A stretch of DNA of 17,220 nt, taken from positions 1 to 17,220 of the forward strand of contig JBDIAO010000061.1 in NCBI GenBank assembly GCA_039812375.1, written 5' to 3'. Shown piece by piece: positions 4,601 through 12,024 of the stretch. The position numbers and the translations under genes are program-made. The notes below the pieces were generated by a model. That model ran no database searches. It was not told the DNA's origin and saw only the letters and a program-made list of their open reading frames with translations. The stretch is from JAGOME01 sp039812375 (GTDB lineage Bacteria; Actinomycetota; Actinomycetes; Actinomycetales; Dermatophilaceae). Numbering within the stretch: position 1 is the stretch's first letter; every line of letters starts with the position of its first letter.

Positions 4601-7243
4601 TCATCCCGGACCGCCCGGCGGCGGTTGAGTGTTCACCGGTGGGTCGCCCTCGATCAGCTCAAGTGCGGAGGTCGGGCGGGAGATGCGAGTCCCAGACTTC
4701 GGCTCCCAAGTCCAGCCGGGAAGTGCCTCAAACTTAGCGACCCACTCGTCGGAAAGGAGGCCCTTCCGGTGGCGCTGTCGAACGCGGACGACCTTCCAAC
4801 CGAGGTCGGGATGGGTAGTGGGGATGCGGGCCGAGCCATGCGCGGTGGCGTATGCCGCCGATGCTCTGTGAACCTGCTCAAGCCACGGCTCAACGCTGGT
4901 GGGATGAGGCCTCGTGCCCGGCGCCCAGGTCCAGCCGGGAAGTGCCTCAAACTTGGCGACCCACTCGTCGGGCAGTTTGCCACGCTTGTAGCGACGTCGA
5001 ATCCCGGCAGCAGGCCGGCCGGTCTCGACATCGGTAGTGCGGATCAGGGCGGTCCCTTGTGTCTCCACGTGTTTCAGGACCTTGAGGTATACCTCCTCGA
5101 GATGGTCCTCACCAACCGTGTGGGTTCGCCAGGTCCACCCGGGCAGCGCCTCGAATCTGCCTGCCCACTCCTCGGAGAGCGAGCCGGCCCGGTGGCGTGC
5201 ACGGAGATTGGACACCGTGTTCCCAAGGTTTCCGTCGCGGTCGCGAGCGGTGGTTGGGACGGCCGCCGTTCCGTGCGTCTCGACGTATGCCCGGACCCTG
5301 GCGATCGTCTCCTCCAGTTGGGTCTCTCCGATCGCGTACTTTCGCCAGGTCCACCCGGGGAGAGCCTCGAACTTGGCCGCCCACTCATCAGATATGCGGC
5401 CGTTCTTGCGCTTCTGGCGCAGAGTGATGACCAGGATGCCGAGCCGCCCGTGTTCGTCCGTGACCTCGGAGCTGATGTCAGTCGTCCCGTGGTCCTTGGC
5501 GTAAGCCTCCAGACGAATCAGCGCCGACTCAAGATGTCTCTCGCCCCGTGCTCTCGCGGCCCAGGTCCACCCGGGCAACGTCTCGAATCTGGCCTCCCAT
5601 TCTTCAGTGAGCTCCCCGCGCTTGCGCCGTTCTCGGATGCGACTGACCGCGGTACCTAAGGGGCCGTCGTCATCGAGCTCCTTCATCGGGATCTTCGCCG
5701 TCCCGACGTCTTCGGCGTAGCGCCTGACGCGCTCATAGATTCGGTCGACGCTCTCGATGTAGCGACTGACCAATCGGAGCCGAATCGCGCTTGAGACGGC
5801 TTCGGCGTCGTCGCCGATTGTGATCACGGAGACGAGACGCTCCAGTGGCGCGGACGACTGGTGCGCTCCCGGGCGGCCCATCTCCCGAATGGTCGCTACC
5901 ACTCGACTGTCCTGATCTTGCAGAGCGGACAAGGTTTGATGGACATGCCGGAACTCGGAGCCGCTCAAGGCAGCGGCAGGGTTTTCCTCATCCGCGATGA
6001 AGAAGGGCAACAAGACGATCGCTGGCTGCTGTGGCCTATCCGGATGGAGCCGGATAGCTCGGCCCAACGCCTGCGTGATCTCGATGACGGAGGTCCGCGG
6101 CTGTGCGATCAGGATCGAGTCGATCAGGGGGATGTCGACGCCCTCTGCAAGGCACCGCACGTTGCTCACGACACTGAGCTGGTCCTTAGTCTGGTGATTG
6201 AGAGTGTCAAGGGCCTCGTCGCGGACAGTGGGCGGCGTTCTCCCGTCGACGTGACACACGCTCAAACGCCCTGGTGGTCGATCGCCCGGAGGGAGGGCAC
6301 TCAACGTCGCCGGGAGCGTCGTCGCGAAGCGAGCCGAGTCGGAGACCCGGTTGTGGAAGCAGAGCATTGATCTGACCCCGTAGTCGGTCGCCGTCCTAGC
6401 GATGGCGACGGCAACAGCTGCCTCGCGGAGCTCTCTCGCTGAGGGGGGTTGGTCGCCCATGAGCTTGCCCAGGAGCTCTCTGCGGGTCACTCCCACTGCA
6501 AGTACCCGGTAGTCCGACAGTAGGCCTCCGGCGATCGCATCGCTCAGTGCCAAGGTGTGCATCACCGGTCCAAAGACGGACGGATCGTCCATGGACGCGG
6601 TCTGCACTCGCTCTCCTAGGCGATCGACCTCGTGCACTCGGGGGGTCGCTGTCAGGAACAGTCGGTGCCGAGCGGGGATCCGCTGGTCAGACAGGCCTGT
6701 AGCGAACGCACCATCGGCCGCGCCAGCCATGCGGTGAGCTTCATCGCAGATGATCAGGTCCCATGCAGGCATTCCTTGTTGGTGCGCCTCCGCCACCGTC
6801 GGCGACGACTGATAGGTGCCGAAGACCACAATCCTGTCCGCTTGAGTTGTCCAGCGAAGCAGCTCGTTTGGCTCCGTGGTGGCGTCGATGGTCAACTCGT
6901 CGAGGTTGACGGATGGGAGGTCTTCATCGAACCCCTCGACGTCTTCGGAGCATGCAGCAACCGCGGAGTACTCCGATCGGGCATTGACAGCCCACACCCT
7001 CGCTGTCTGCGCCAGGAGTGCCAGAGATGGGACGAGGACGAGTACTCGAGTCGCCTCAAGTGATTCAGCGATCCTCTGTGCAACGAGGGTCTTTCCGGTT
7101 CCGCAGGCCATGATGACCTGACCACGAGAGTGGTCCACGAACCCGTTCAGGGCGGCCTCGATGGCCGCCTGTTGGTGGGGTCGGGGCTGGAGGGCTGCGA
7201 GGTTTGCTGGAACCAACTGTGGGCCCTTCGCAGGCCGACTCAC
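4601..7243 (-). CDS. DEAD/DEAH helicase with five helicase-associated (HA) repeats
   Basis: This 880-aa superfamily 2 ATP-dependent nucleic-acid helicase/translocase shows its motifs in order: RPHQQAAI (about 21-28), Walker A ACGTGKT (46-52), DEAH (167-170), TATP (198-201) and, in the second RecA domain, ITQALGRAIR (motif VI). The C-terminal part consists of five HA repeats (PF03457 type) of about 72 residues, each ending in F-E-x-LPGWTW. HA repeats are predicted to bind nucleic acid. No nuclease domain is visible. The GTG start at 7243 lies 4 bases after the stop of the preceding D gene, so both belong to one transcript and are probably translationally coupled. HA-helicases of this kind occur in actinobacterial plasmids and defence islands; the exact role is unknown. 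Confidence 0.92.
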   Translation of the reverse strand: MSRPAKGPQLVPANLAALQPRPHQQAAIEAALNGFVDHSRGQVIMACGTGKTLVAQRIAESLEATRVLVLVPSLALLAQTARVWAVNARSEYSAVAACSEDVEGFDEDLPSVNLDELTIDATTEPNELLRWTTQADRIVVFGTYQSSPTVAEAHQQGMPAWDLIICDEAHRMAGAADGAFATGLSDQRIPARHRLFLTATPRVHEVDRLGERVQTASMDDPSVFGPVMHTLALSDAIAGGLLSDYRVLAVGVTRRELLGKLMGDQPPSARELREAAVAVAIARTATDYGVRSMLCFHNRVSDSARFATTLPATLSALPPGDRPPGRLSVCHVDGRTPPTVRDEALDTLNHQTKDQLSVVSNVRCLAEGVDIPLIDSILIAQPRTSVIEITQALGRAIRLHPDRPQQPAIVLLPFFIADEENPAAALSGSEFRHVHQTLSALQDQDSRVVATIREMGRPGAHQSSAPLERLVSVITIGDDAEAVSSAIRLRLVSRYIESVDRIYERVRRYAEDVGTAKIPMKELDDDGPLGTAVSRIRERRKRGELTEEWEARFETLPGWTWAARARGERHLESALIRLEAYAKDHGTTDISSEVTDEHGRLGILVITLRQKRKNGRISDEWAAKFEALPGWTWRKYAIGETQLEETIARVRAYVETHGTAAVPTTARDRDGNLGNTVSNLRARHRAGSLSEEWAGRFEALPGWTWRTHTVGEDHLEEVYLKVLKHVETQGTALIRTTDVETGRPAAGIRRRYKRGKLPDEWVAKFEALPGWTWAPGTRPHPTSVEPWLEQVHRASAAYATAHGSARIPTTHPDLGWKVVRVRQRHRKGLLSDEWVAKFEALPGWTWEPKSGTRISRPTSALELIEGDPPVNTQPPPGGPG
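4690..5590 (-). repeat. Five in-gene repeats encoding LPGWTW units
   Basis: Within the helicase gene, the segment coding for FE-x-LPGWTW recurs near 4707, 4924, 5128, 5344 and 5560, spaced about 204-217 bp. Adjoining bases (the run coding for DEW-x-x-KFEALPGWTW) are strongly conserved between units, so the array could recombine and change repeat number. It is protein-coding and not a CRISPR array. Confidence 0.8.
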
Positions 7244-7247
7244 CCCG

Positions 7248-8675
7248 TCAGTGCTTTCTCTTCGCTGGCCGGTCTCGGAACGAGGTGGCCAGAATCAGGA
7301 GCGCGTCACGGACGTCAGCGGACCCCTCAGCCGATAGGCGCAGGTACTGGGCCGCCGCGGCGCAGTCGAGGCATGCTTCCTCATCGCGGCATGCAGTGCA
7401 CGCAGCGATCCCGCGCAGAGCCGGTCCAACGGTCCTAGCCAACCAGCCTTCGACCTCTAGTGGTCCCTGCGATTCCACGATGGCGCCGGTGAGGTCGATC
7501 CCCTTCTCGATGCTATTGATCAACTGATCCCCGAGTTGAGGGTCCAGGGCCGGCTCGAGCTGGTCGACCGCAGCCATGATTACCTCTGAGGCGAGGTAGG
7601 ACGGGCGTCGCGTCTTCTTGGGATGGGGGCACTCTGAGCACGTCACTCGTCCGTCGATCGGGTGAGCAACGAGATGGCCCCATAGCCGGCATTCCTCGCA
7701 GTGAACGCCGTCCTTGGACTGCGCCGCGAGCGGGTGGATGTAGGCCGGGTTGACGCGGTAGTGGATTGCTCGGCGCCTGGTCCAGGTGTCGATCTCGGCT
7801 GATGCCCGAGGTGCGGTTAGGTAGAAGGCCTCGAGCGCATTGTCCAGACCCGCGTCAAGGGTTCGCTCCAAGTGTTTCTGGTAGAGCTGGAGGTCGAAGT
7901 CGGGGACGTAAATGTCATCCGCCGTGCCCTCACCTGAGGCTAGTCCGCAGGTTGGGTAGCGGATTCCCTTGAGGTAGCCCTCGACGCGAATGGAGTGTTC
8001 GATGTGCCCGTAGTAGTACCACCACCGTGTCTCTTTGGTGAGGAAAGTGCCGAGCTGGAGGTCGTGGCTTGAAAGGGCGTCGTACTCGTCTGCCTCGGGG
8101 ATCTGGTACATCAGGTCCCCGCCGTTGAGTGCGAAGGCCCCGAGGTCGGAGCCGTAGCCGAAGACGCTGTTGATCAGGACCGCGAGATCGGCAAGTGACA
8201 TGGTGGGAGCGGCCCACACGGTCCGGATGATGGGTTCGTCTGATCGCAGAGTGTCGGCAAAGATGGTGAGTTCGACGGATCGTCCGAGTCGGCGTCTGCG
8301 TTGCCGCAAGGCTGTGCGTTCCACGACAGCCATGAGCTCCGGAAGTTGATTCCGGACGCGGTCATCGGGCTGCCAGTGAGCAAACTTGATCGGCACCTCA
8401 CCGGGCCCCCGGTCCCATCGGTTGTCCTCTGGTTCATACCAATGAGCGTCTTCAATAGGCACAAGGGCGCTCTTGAGCCAGTCGAGGACCCAAGCGTGGC
8501 CGTCGGTGGGGTCCATGAGGGGTACCCACCTGGTGAAACTTGGGCGATGCTCGCCGGCTGCCACCAGGAGTTCCTTGGGCTTAAGGTCGAAACGAAGGAG
8601 CTGACCCGCGAACAGCAAGGGGTAGTTGACCTGCTCGAGAGGTCCTCCGTGGCGTGTGCGTCCCACGGTTAGCAT
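7248..8675 (-). CDS. pRiA4b ORF-3-like protein with two zinc-ribbon pairs (gene D)
   Basis: This 475-aa soluble protein has an unassigned N-terminal domain (about 15-130). About 134-256 follow the pRiA4b ORF-3 (PF07929) pattern: VELTIFADTL, then WAAPTMSLADLAVLINSVFGYG, WWYYYGHIEHSIRVEGYLK and RYPTCGLASGEGTADDI. Two CxxC pairs follow at 326-329/346-349 (CEEC, CSEC) and 426-429/435-438 (CTAC, CLDC), each likely to bind zinc. The family's biochemical role is unknown, but members are common in mobile and defence loci. ATG 8675 lies directly on the GAGAGG ribosome site with no spacing. GTG at 8666 (codon 4) has 9-base spacing and is the better start. The HA-helicase gene follows 4 bases after its stop. 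No room for a promoter is left downstream of the hairpin at 8693-8711. Confidence 0.85.
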   Translation of the reverse strand: MLTVGRTRHGGPLEQVNYPLLFAGQLLRFDLKPKELLVAAGEHRPSFTRWVPLMDPTDGHAWVLDWLKSALVPIEDAHWYEPEDNRWDRGPGEVPIKFAHWQPDDRVRNQLPELMAVVERTALRQRRRRLGRSVELTIFADTLRSDEPIIRTVWAAPTMSLADLAVLINSVFGYGSDLGAFALNGGDLMYQIPEADEYDALSSHDLQLGTFLTKETRWWYYYGHIEHSIRVEGYLKGIRYPTCGLASGEGTADDIYVPDFDLQLYQKHLERTLDAGLDNALEAFYLTAPRASAEIDTWTRRRAIHYRVNPAYIHPLAAQSKDGVHCEECRLWGHLVAHPIDGRVTCSECPHPKKTRRPSYLASEVIMAAVDQLEPALDPQLGDQLINSIEKGIDLTGAIVESQGPLEVEGWLARTVGPALRGIAACTACRDEEACLDCAAAAQYLRLSAEGSADVRDALLILATSFRDRPAKRKH

Positions 8676-8692
8676 CCTCTCAGAGACCGCTT

Positions 8693-8711
8693 GCCGCCCC
8701 GGTGGGGCGGC
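8693..8711 (-). terminator. Terminator-like hairpin at end of csf operon
   Basis: GCCGCCCC (8693-8700) pairs with GGGGCGGC (8704-8711) across a GGT loop. On the minus strand it directly follows a TAA that ends a cysH-like tail and precedes the D gene by 18-27 bases. It fits the terminator of the type IV-B operon. Confidence 0.6.
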
Positions 8712-8766
8712 TTAGAGGAACTCTCGAAGACGAGGTAGCGCTGCCGCCAGTTCCTCGATGCGATCT
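8712..8766 (-). pseudogene. Possible remnant of a second cysH-like C-terminus
   Basis: On the minus strand this encodes RIEELAAALPRLREFL followed by TAA. The intact cysH-like protein upstream ends FEELSAVLPRIREFV and stop. Of the last 15 residues 10 are identical, most others are conservative, and the stop is at the same place. Upstream of it the resemblance fades and there is no start. It may be the scar of a duplication or recombination that affected the operon end. Since the match is short, chance similarity of an amphipathic helix is possible. Confidence 0.4.
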
Positions 8767-8815
8767 CTCGTCGACCCAGGCTCGGTTCCCAGGCTGCGGC
8801 GGCGCGCGAATCGAC

Positions 8816-9160
8816 TCAGAGCGGGGTGATGCGTCCGGTGCGCAGGTCGCCCTGCCAGCAGGGCGGGTCATCCGTGTCGACCGGGACCACGGTGATGACG
8901 TCCGCTGCTTCGGCCGGATGGTCCATCTCCTGGACGAGGCAGTCGTCGTAGACGTGCCCGGCGTAGTAGCCGAGGCGTCCGTTGGTGGTGCGGTAGAGCC
9001 GGTCGGCGGTCTTGGGCAGCAGCAGTGAGAGCGCCTGGTCGATGGCGATGGAGAACTCAACCCCGGGATGCCTCCTGCGGGCACGGGCGAGCAGCTCGTC
9101 CGTCATCCTCTGGACGTCACCGATCGCGCCGTCGACGACGTCGTCCTCAGGTGTTTCCAT
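8816..9160 (-). CDS. Protein E: 114-aa operon member of unknown family
   Basis: ATG at 9160 lies behind GAGGAG with 7-base spacing, just after the stop of the cysH-like gene (17-bp gap), so it is the last gene of the csf operon. The frame is open further upstream to 9577, but that part is a shadow of cysH. The N-terminal half is helical (METPEDDVVDGAIGDVQRM, then ARARRRHPGVEFSIAIDQALSLLL). The C-terminal half is compact and beta-type: NGRLGYYAGHVYDDCLVQ and VITVVPVDTDDPPCWQGDL. No catalytic motif or known family is recognised. A diverged, truncated copy lies at 4352-4567 beyond the D-C module. Its fixed place behind cysH makes a role with the type IV-B complex or with CysH plausible, though unproven. 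Confidence 0.8.
   Translation of the reverse strand: METPEDDVVDGAIGDVQRMTDELLARARRRHPGVEFSIAIDQALSLLLPKTADRLYRTTNGRLGYYAGHVYDDCLVQEMDHPAEAADVITVVPVDTDDPPCWQGDLRTGRITPL
8948..8981. repeat. Direct repeat core, right copy (34 bp identical)
   Basis: These bases are identical to 4496-4529. They lie in the C-terminal half of gene E. The bases immediately outside differ, and weaker similarity extends about 130 bp to the left and a few bases to the right. Confidence 0.85.
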
Positions 9161-9177
9161 CGTGCTGCTCCTCTTTC

Positions 9178-9999
9178 CTAGACGAACTCGCGGATCCGGG
9201 GCAGGACCGCGGAGAGCTCCTCGAACAGGGCCGGCCAGCCCCGGCGCAGCCAGGTGATCCGGCCCTCCTCGAGTCGGGTCCCGTCGATCATCCCCGACAC
9301 CCGCAGGAAGTGCTCGGGTGCACCGAGCCGGCGCAGCTTGTCGTAGACCGGGTTGACCGGGAGCCGGTGCCGGCTGATGTGCCCCCAGATCTCGTCGGTG
9401 TGCCAGTCCCACACCGGACCGTAGGCGACGGTCCCGTCGACCCGGCTGATCAGCCCCCCATGGCGGGCCCGCCGCTGCTGGCCGGTGCAGGTGTCGGGGC
9501 ACAGGCAGGTCACGGCGCGAAGAGCGTTGGCGTAGGCCGCTGCTCGACCGCGGGACTCCTCCGCACGCACTCCCCACAGCTCCCCCGGCCCGTGCGCCCT
9601 GTGCGCGGCCGCGGCTGGTTCGACGATGAGGACCTGGTGCAGGTTCGGTGTCGGCCGGTCAGGTGCCTGGTGATCCCAGCCGCCATTGCCGGCCAGGACC
9701 TCCAAGGTGGTCATCCGGGCGGGGACGACGTGCAGGTTGAGCGACCACATCTTGGCCAGCTGCTCGAGGTAGGCGTAGGTCTCGGGGAACTCCAAGCCGC
9801 TGTCGAAGAAGGCCACCGGTGTCTCGGGGGCGACCTGTCGGACCAGGTCGAGCACGACCAGGGAGTCCTTGCCGCCGGAGAAGGCGACGTAGCCCTCGTG
9901 CCGGTCCAGGTGCGCCCGGATCCGGCACCGGATCAGGTCCAGGTCGCGGCGGCTGGCGCGTAGCCCCTGCAGGGCGCGGACGTCGAGGCCGGCGGTCAT
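9178..9999 (-). CDS. cysH-like: CysH-like PP-loop protein (PAPS reductase family) of type IV-B locus
   Basis: This 273-aa protein starts at ATG 9999, which overlaps the csf3 stop as ATGA; the longer in-frame extension to 10212 lies inside csf3 and is rejected. The PP-loop SGGKDS (41-46) is in YVAFSGGKDSLVVLDL. FFDSGLEFPETYAYLEQL and the late WDWHTDEIWGHISRHRLPVNPVYDKL are typical of the phosphoadenosine phosphosulfate reductase/DndC-like fold, which activates substrates with ATP. The catalytic ECGLH tail of true PAPS reductases is absent. A cluster CLCPDTC in the middle gives three Cys of a possible metal or Fe-S site. A cysH-like gene is the defining accessory gene of subtype IV-B; its function is not established, and nucleic-acid modification is a hypothesis. 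Confidence 0.92.
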   Translation of the reverse strand: MTAGLDVRALQGLRASRRDLDLIRCRIRAHLDRHEGYVAFSGGKDSLVVLDLVRQVAPETPVAFFDSGLEFPETYAYLEQLAKMWSLNLHVVPARMTTLEVLAGNGGWDHQAPDRPTPNLHQVLIVEPAAAAHRAHGPGELWGVRAEESRGRAAAYANALRAVTCLCPDTCTGQQRRARHGGLISRVDGTVAYGPVWDWHTDEIWGHISRHRLPVNPVYDKLRRLGAPEHFLRVSGMIDGTRLEEGRITWLRRGWPALFEELSAVLPRIREFV

Positions 10000-10718
10000 G
10001 AGCTCAGCAGTGCCGGGAGCGCGAGCTGGTGCTGTCGGGCGGGATGCATGTAGGGCGGTCGGATCCCGGCTCGGCCGAGGCCTCCGTCGACAACCTCGGC
10101 ACCGGCCCGGTCTCGACAGGTCTGTGGGCATGGCCTGCCCAGGGTCCCGTCGGGGTGCAGATGGCCGGCGGTGAACTCGTCGAGGTCCTCGGCGAGCTGC
10201 ACCTCCCAACACAGGACGTGGCCTTCACCGGTGGAACGCTTCTTGCCGATGCTGACGACCGGCTCCAGCAGCTCACGGATCGCGGTCGGGTCTCCGACGG
10301 CGTGCCAGGTCACCGAGGCGCACGGTGTGACCAACAGCGGCATCCTGCGGGCCCGGAACCGTCCCTGTCGGTCAGAGACCGTCTTCGGCAGTCCCGTGGA
10401 GACCTGCTCCAGCGCCCGGGCATCCACCCGTCCGGTCCAGGTGTGGACATCGACCCGGCCGGAGTCCTGGTCGGGCAGGGCGCAGGTCGCGGCCCAGTGC
10501 CATGGGCCATCGGTCGGGGTGCACCGCGCCAACGGGAGATCGAGATCCGGTGGGTCGTCGCGCTCCATCGCGCGCACGTACTCCTGGCCCTGCTCGCGGC
10601 AAGAGGCCTTCTGACGCGCCCACAGCTCCGAGGCGAGCAGTCCGTCCAGCGCGATGCCCCACGGCGCTGCCTGGGCGATCCCGAACGCCAGATGAGCCCG
10701 CACCTGGAGCGGCTTCAC
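9996..10718 (-). CDS. csf3: Csf3 (Cas5-like) subunit of type IV-B complex
   Basis: This 240-aa RAMP-type protein has GTG at 10718 overlapping the csf2 stop (GTGA). It opens with a strand and helix, LQVRAHLAFGIAQAAPWGIALDGLLASELW, the usual RAMP opening of Cas5/Csf3. It also has a glycine-containing loop, VSIGKKRSTGEGHVLCWEV, in its second half. In type IV complexes Csf3 caps the 5' end of the guide RNA. The last 45 residues carry two Cys (PCPQTC). It lies between csf2 and cysH, as expected. Identity rests on this pattern and on position; the sequence of Csf3 is poorly conserved. Confidence 0.85.
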   Translation of the reverse strand: MKPLQVRAHLAFGIAQAAPWGIALDGLLASELWARQKASCREQGQEYVRAMERDDPPDLDLPLARCTPTDGPWHWAATCALPDQDSGRVDVHTWTGRVDARALEQVSTGLPKTVSDRQGRFRARRMPLLVTPCASVTWHAVGDPTAIRELLEPVVSIGKKRSTGEGHVLCWEVQLAEDLDEFTAGHLHPDGTLGRPCPQTCRDRAGAEVVDGGLGRAGIRPPYMHPARQHQLALPALLSS

Positions 10719-11596
10719 GCCAGCCCCTGGAGTGCGGTGAGGATCTCGCTACGGTTCTGGTCGAGCACAGCGCGCCAGTCCGGGAGCTCCTCGGTGGTGG
10801 GCGGCACGTCGACGGTGAGGTCGGCCCTCACCTGACCATGGCCGATCCCGACCCGACCCCCGAGCCGCCCGTCGCTGTGGAAGGTGTCGAGCACCTCGAG
10901 GAAGAAGGCCATCTCCAGAGGGCTGGGTCGGCGCAGCCGCAGCCAGGTGCTGAAGGTGGTGCCAGCCGGGAAGGTCTCGATGTGGAAGAGCATCTGGTTG
11001 CCTCCGCGCAGCACTGGTTCAGGTCGCCCGGTGTCGTCGAAGAGGAGCTCGGCTCCGGCGTCGACCGGGGTGATGACGCCGGCGAAGTCGTGGCCGTCGC
11101 CGTCGTCCTGACGGGTGTAGGCCTCGAGCTGGGTGCCGGTGAAGGCAGAGCGGGTGGTGGTGACGCCGGTGATGTGGCTGGTCTCGCTCAGGTGAGGGAC
11201 GACCTTGCCGACATCGAGGGCACCGTTGATGATCGTCCCTCCCCCGGCGGCGCCGAACACCCCGATCTGCGGGACCAGGTCGCGCAGTTGCTGGAGTCGG
11301 TTCCCGGACAGCGGTTCGTGACCGGTCTTGGCCAGCGACCCACCGCCCCTGAGCGCGTGAGCTGCTGCAGGGTGCAGGAGACCTTCGTAGCCGACGGCGT
11401 CGCGGAGCAGCTCCTCCCCCAGTCGGCGTAGCCGGCCGCGCAGGGTGTTGCCGGAGACGATCGGGACGTGGACGAGCTCACCGCTGGAAGAGCAGACCAG
11501 CTCGCGGCGAAGCAGGGTGATGGTGCCGCGGGTCTCACCGCCGTGGGCGATCGAGGACAGTGCGGTCAGGGTGCCTTCCCACTGGGTGGTGCGCAT
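10715..11596 (-). CDS. csf2: Csf2 (Cas7-like) backbone subunit of type IV-B complex
   Basis: This 293-aa protein has ATG at 11596 overlapping the cas11 stop by one base (TGATG). It is the best-preserved protein of the set: GTLTALSSIAHGGETRGTITLLRREL is the Csf2 opening, then VPIVSGNTLRGRLRRLGEELLRD (about 43-65), the RAMP motif that contacts RNA. Later come GVFGAAGG and a C-terminal RAMP strand with GGRVGIGHGQVRADL. Csf2 polymerises along the guide RNA to form the helical backbone. The long frame to 11890 is a shadow of cas11. Confidence is high from the Csf2 opening motif together with its neighbours. Confidence 0.92.
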   Translation of the reverse strand: MRTTQWEGTLTALSSIAHGGETRGTITLLRRELVCSSSGELVHVPIVSGNTLRGRLRRLGEELLRDAVGYEGLLHPAAAHALRGGGSLAKTGHEPLSGNRLQQLRDLVPQIGVFGAAGGGTIINGALDVGKVVPHLSETSHITGVTTTRSAFTGTQLEAYTRQDDGDGHDFAGVITPVDAGAELLFDDTGRPEPVLRGGNQMLFHIETFPAGTTFSTWLRLRRPSPLEMAFFLEVLDTFHSDGRLGGRVGIGHGQVRADLTVDVPPTTEELPDWRAVLDQNRSEILTALQGLA

Positions 11597-12024
11597 CAGG
11601 CCACCGCCTCGGTCCGAGCGGCGCGGCTCTGGCGCACGGTGTCGGCGACGATCCTGGTCCGCAGCAGCAGTGCCTCGGTCTCGAAACGGAGCACCTCCAG
11701 CACCGGGAGTGACTCGGCGCGCAGCAGCTGCTCGAGCTCGGCACGCTCTGCGGCGGTGCGGGGCTGCGACCCCAGGTCGTCGGCGACGTCGCGCCACCAC
11801 CGGCGCAGGTTGGCTGACCGGTAGGTCGCGCAGATCACCCGATCGGGCAGCAGGCTCTCCCAGTACGTCGACCGGTAGCGCGAGACCCACCCTCCAGACC
11901 AGTCGATGCCGTAGTGCACCAGCAGCAACAGCCGCTCGGCGACACCGGCGGGCCCGTCGAGGGCCGGCATGAAGTCAGCGGTGGTCGCCAGCCACCTCGT
12001 CGTCGGGGTCACGTCCTGCTTCAC
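11596..12024 (-). CDS. cas11: Cas11-like small subunit of type IV-B complex
   Basis: This 142-aa, almost wholly helical basic protein starts at GTG 12024, overlapping the stop of the 77-aa gene as GTGA (an upstream in-frame ATG at 12138 lies inside that gene). Features include WLATTADFMPALDGPAGVAERLLLLVHYGIDW, SRYRSTYWESLLPDRVICATYRSANLRRWW, and a long charged helix from about 95 to 140. Size, helical character and place between csf1 and csf2 fit the Cas11 small subunit that lies along the belly of class 1 complexes. Sequence conservation of Cas11 is low, so context carries most of the call. Confidence 0.75.
   Translation of the reverse strand: MKQDVTPTTRWLATTADFMPALDGPAGVAERLLLLVHYGIDWSGGWVSRYRSTYWESLLPDRVICATYRSANLRRWWRDVADDLGSQPRTAAERAELEQLLRAESLPVLEVLRFETEALLLRTRIVADTVRQSRAARTEAVA

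Noticed and set aside
4690..5590. CRISPR-like spaced repeats
   Set aside because: Repeat period is about 210 bp, in frame with a helicase gene, and encodes HA domains; no array with short repeats and unique spacers was seen anywhere in the window.
4337..5659. 440-codon plus-strand frame
   Set aside because: Antisense of the HA-repeat region of the helicase; its apparent internal repeats merely mirror the HA units.
8816..9577. 253-codon version of gene E
   Set aside because: The added N-terminus lies inside cysH in another frame; ATG 9160 has the GAGGAG ribosome site and the matching domain starts there.
9178..10212. 344-codon version of the cysH-like gene
   Set aside because: The extension overlaps csf3 by 200 bp; ATG 9999 makes the normal ATGA overlap and fits the family length.
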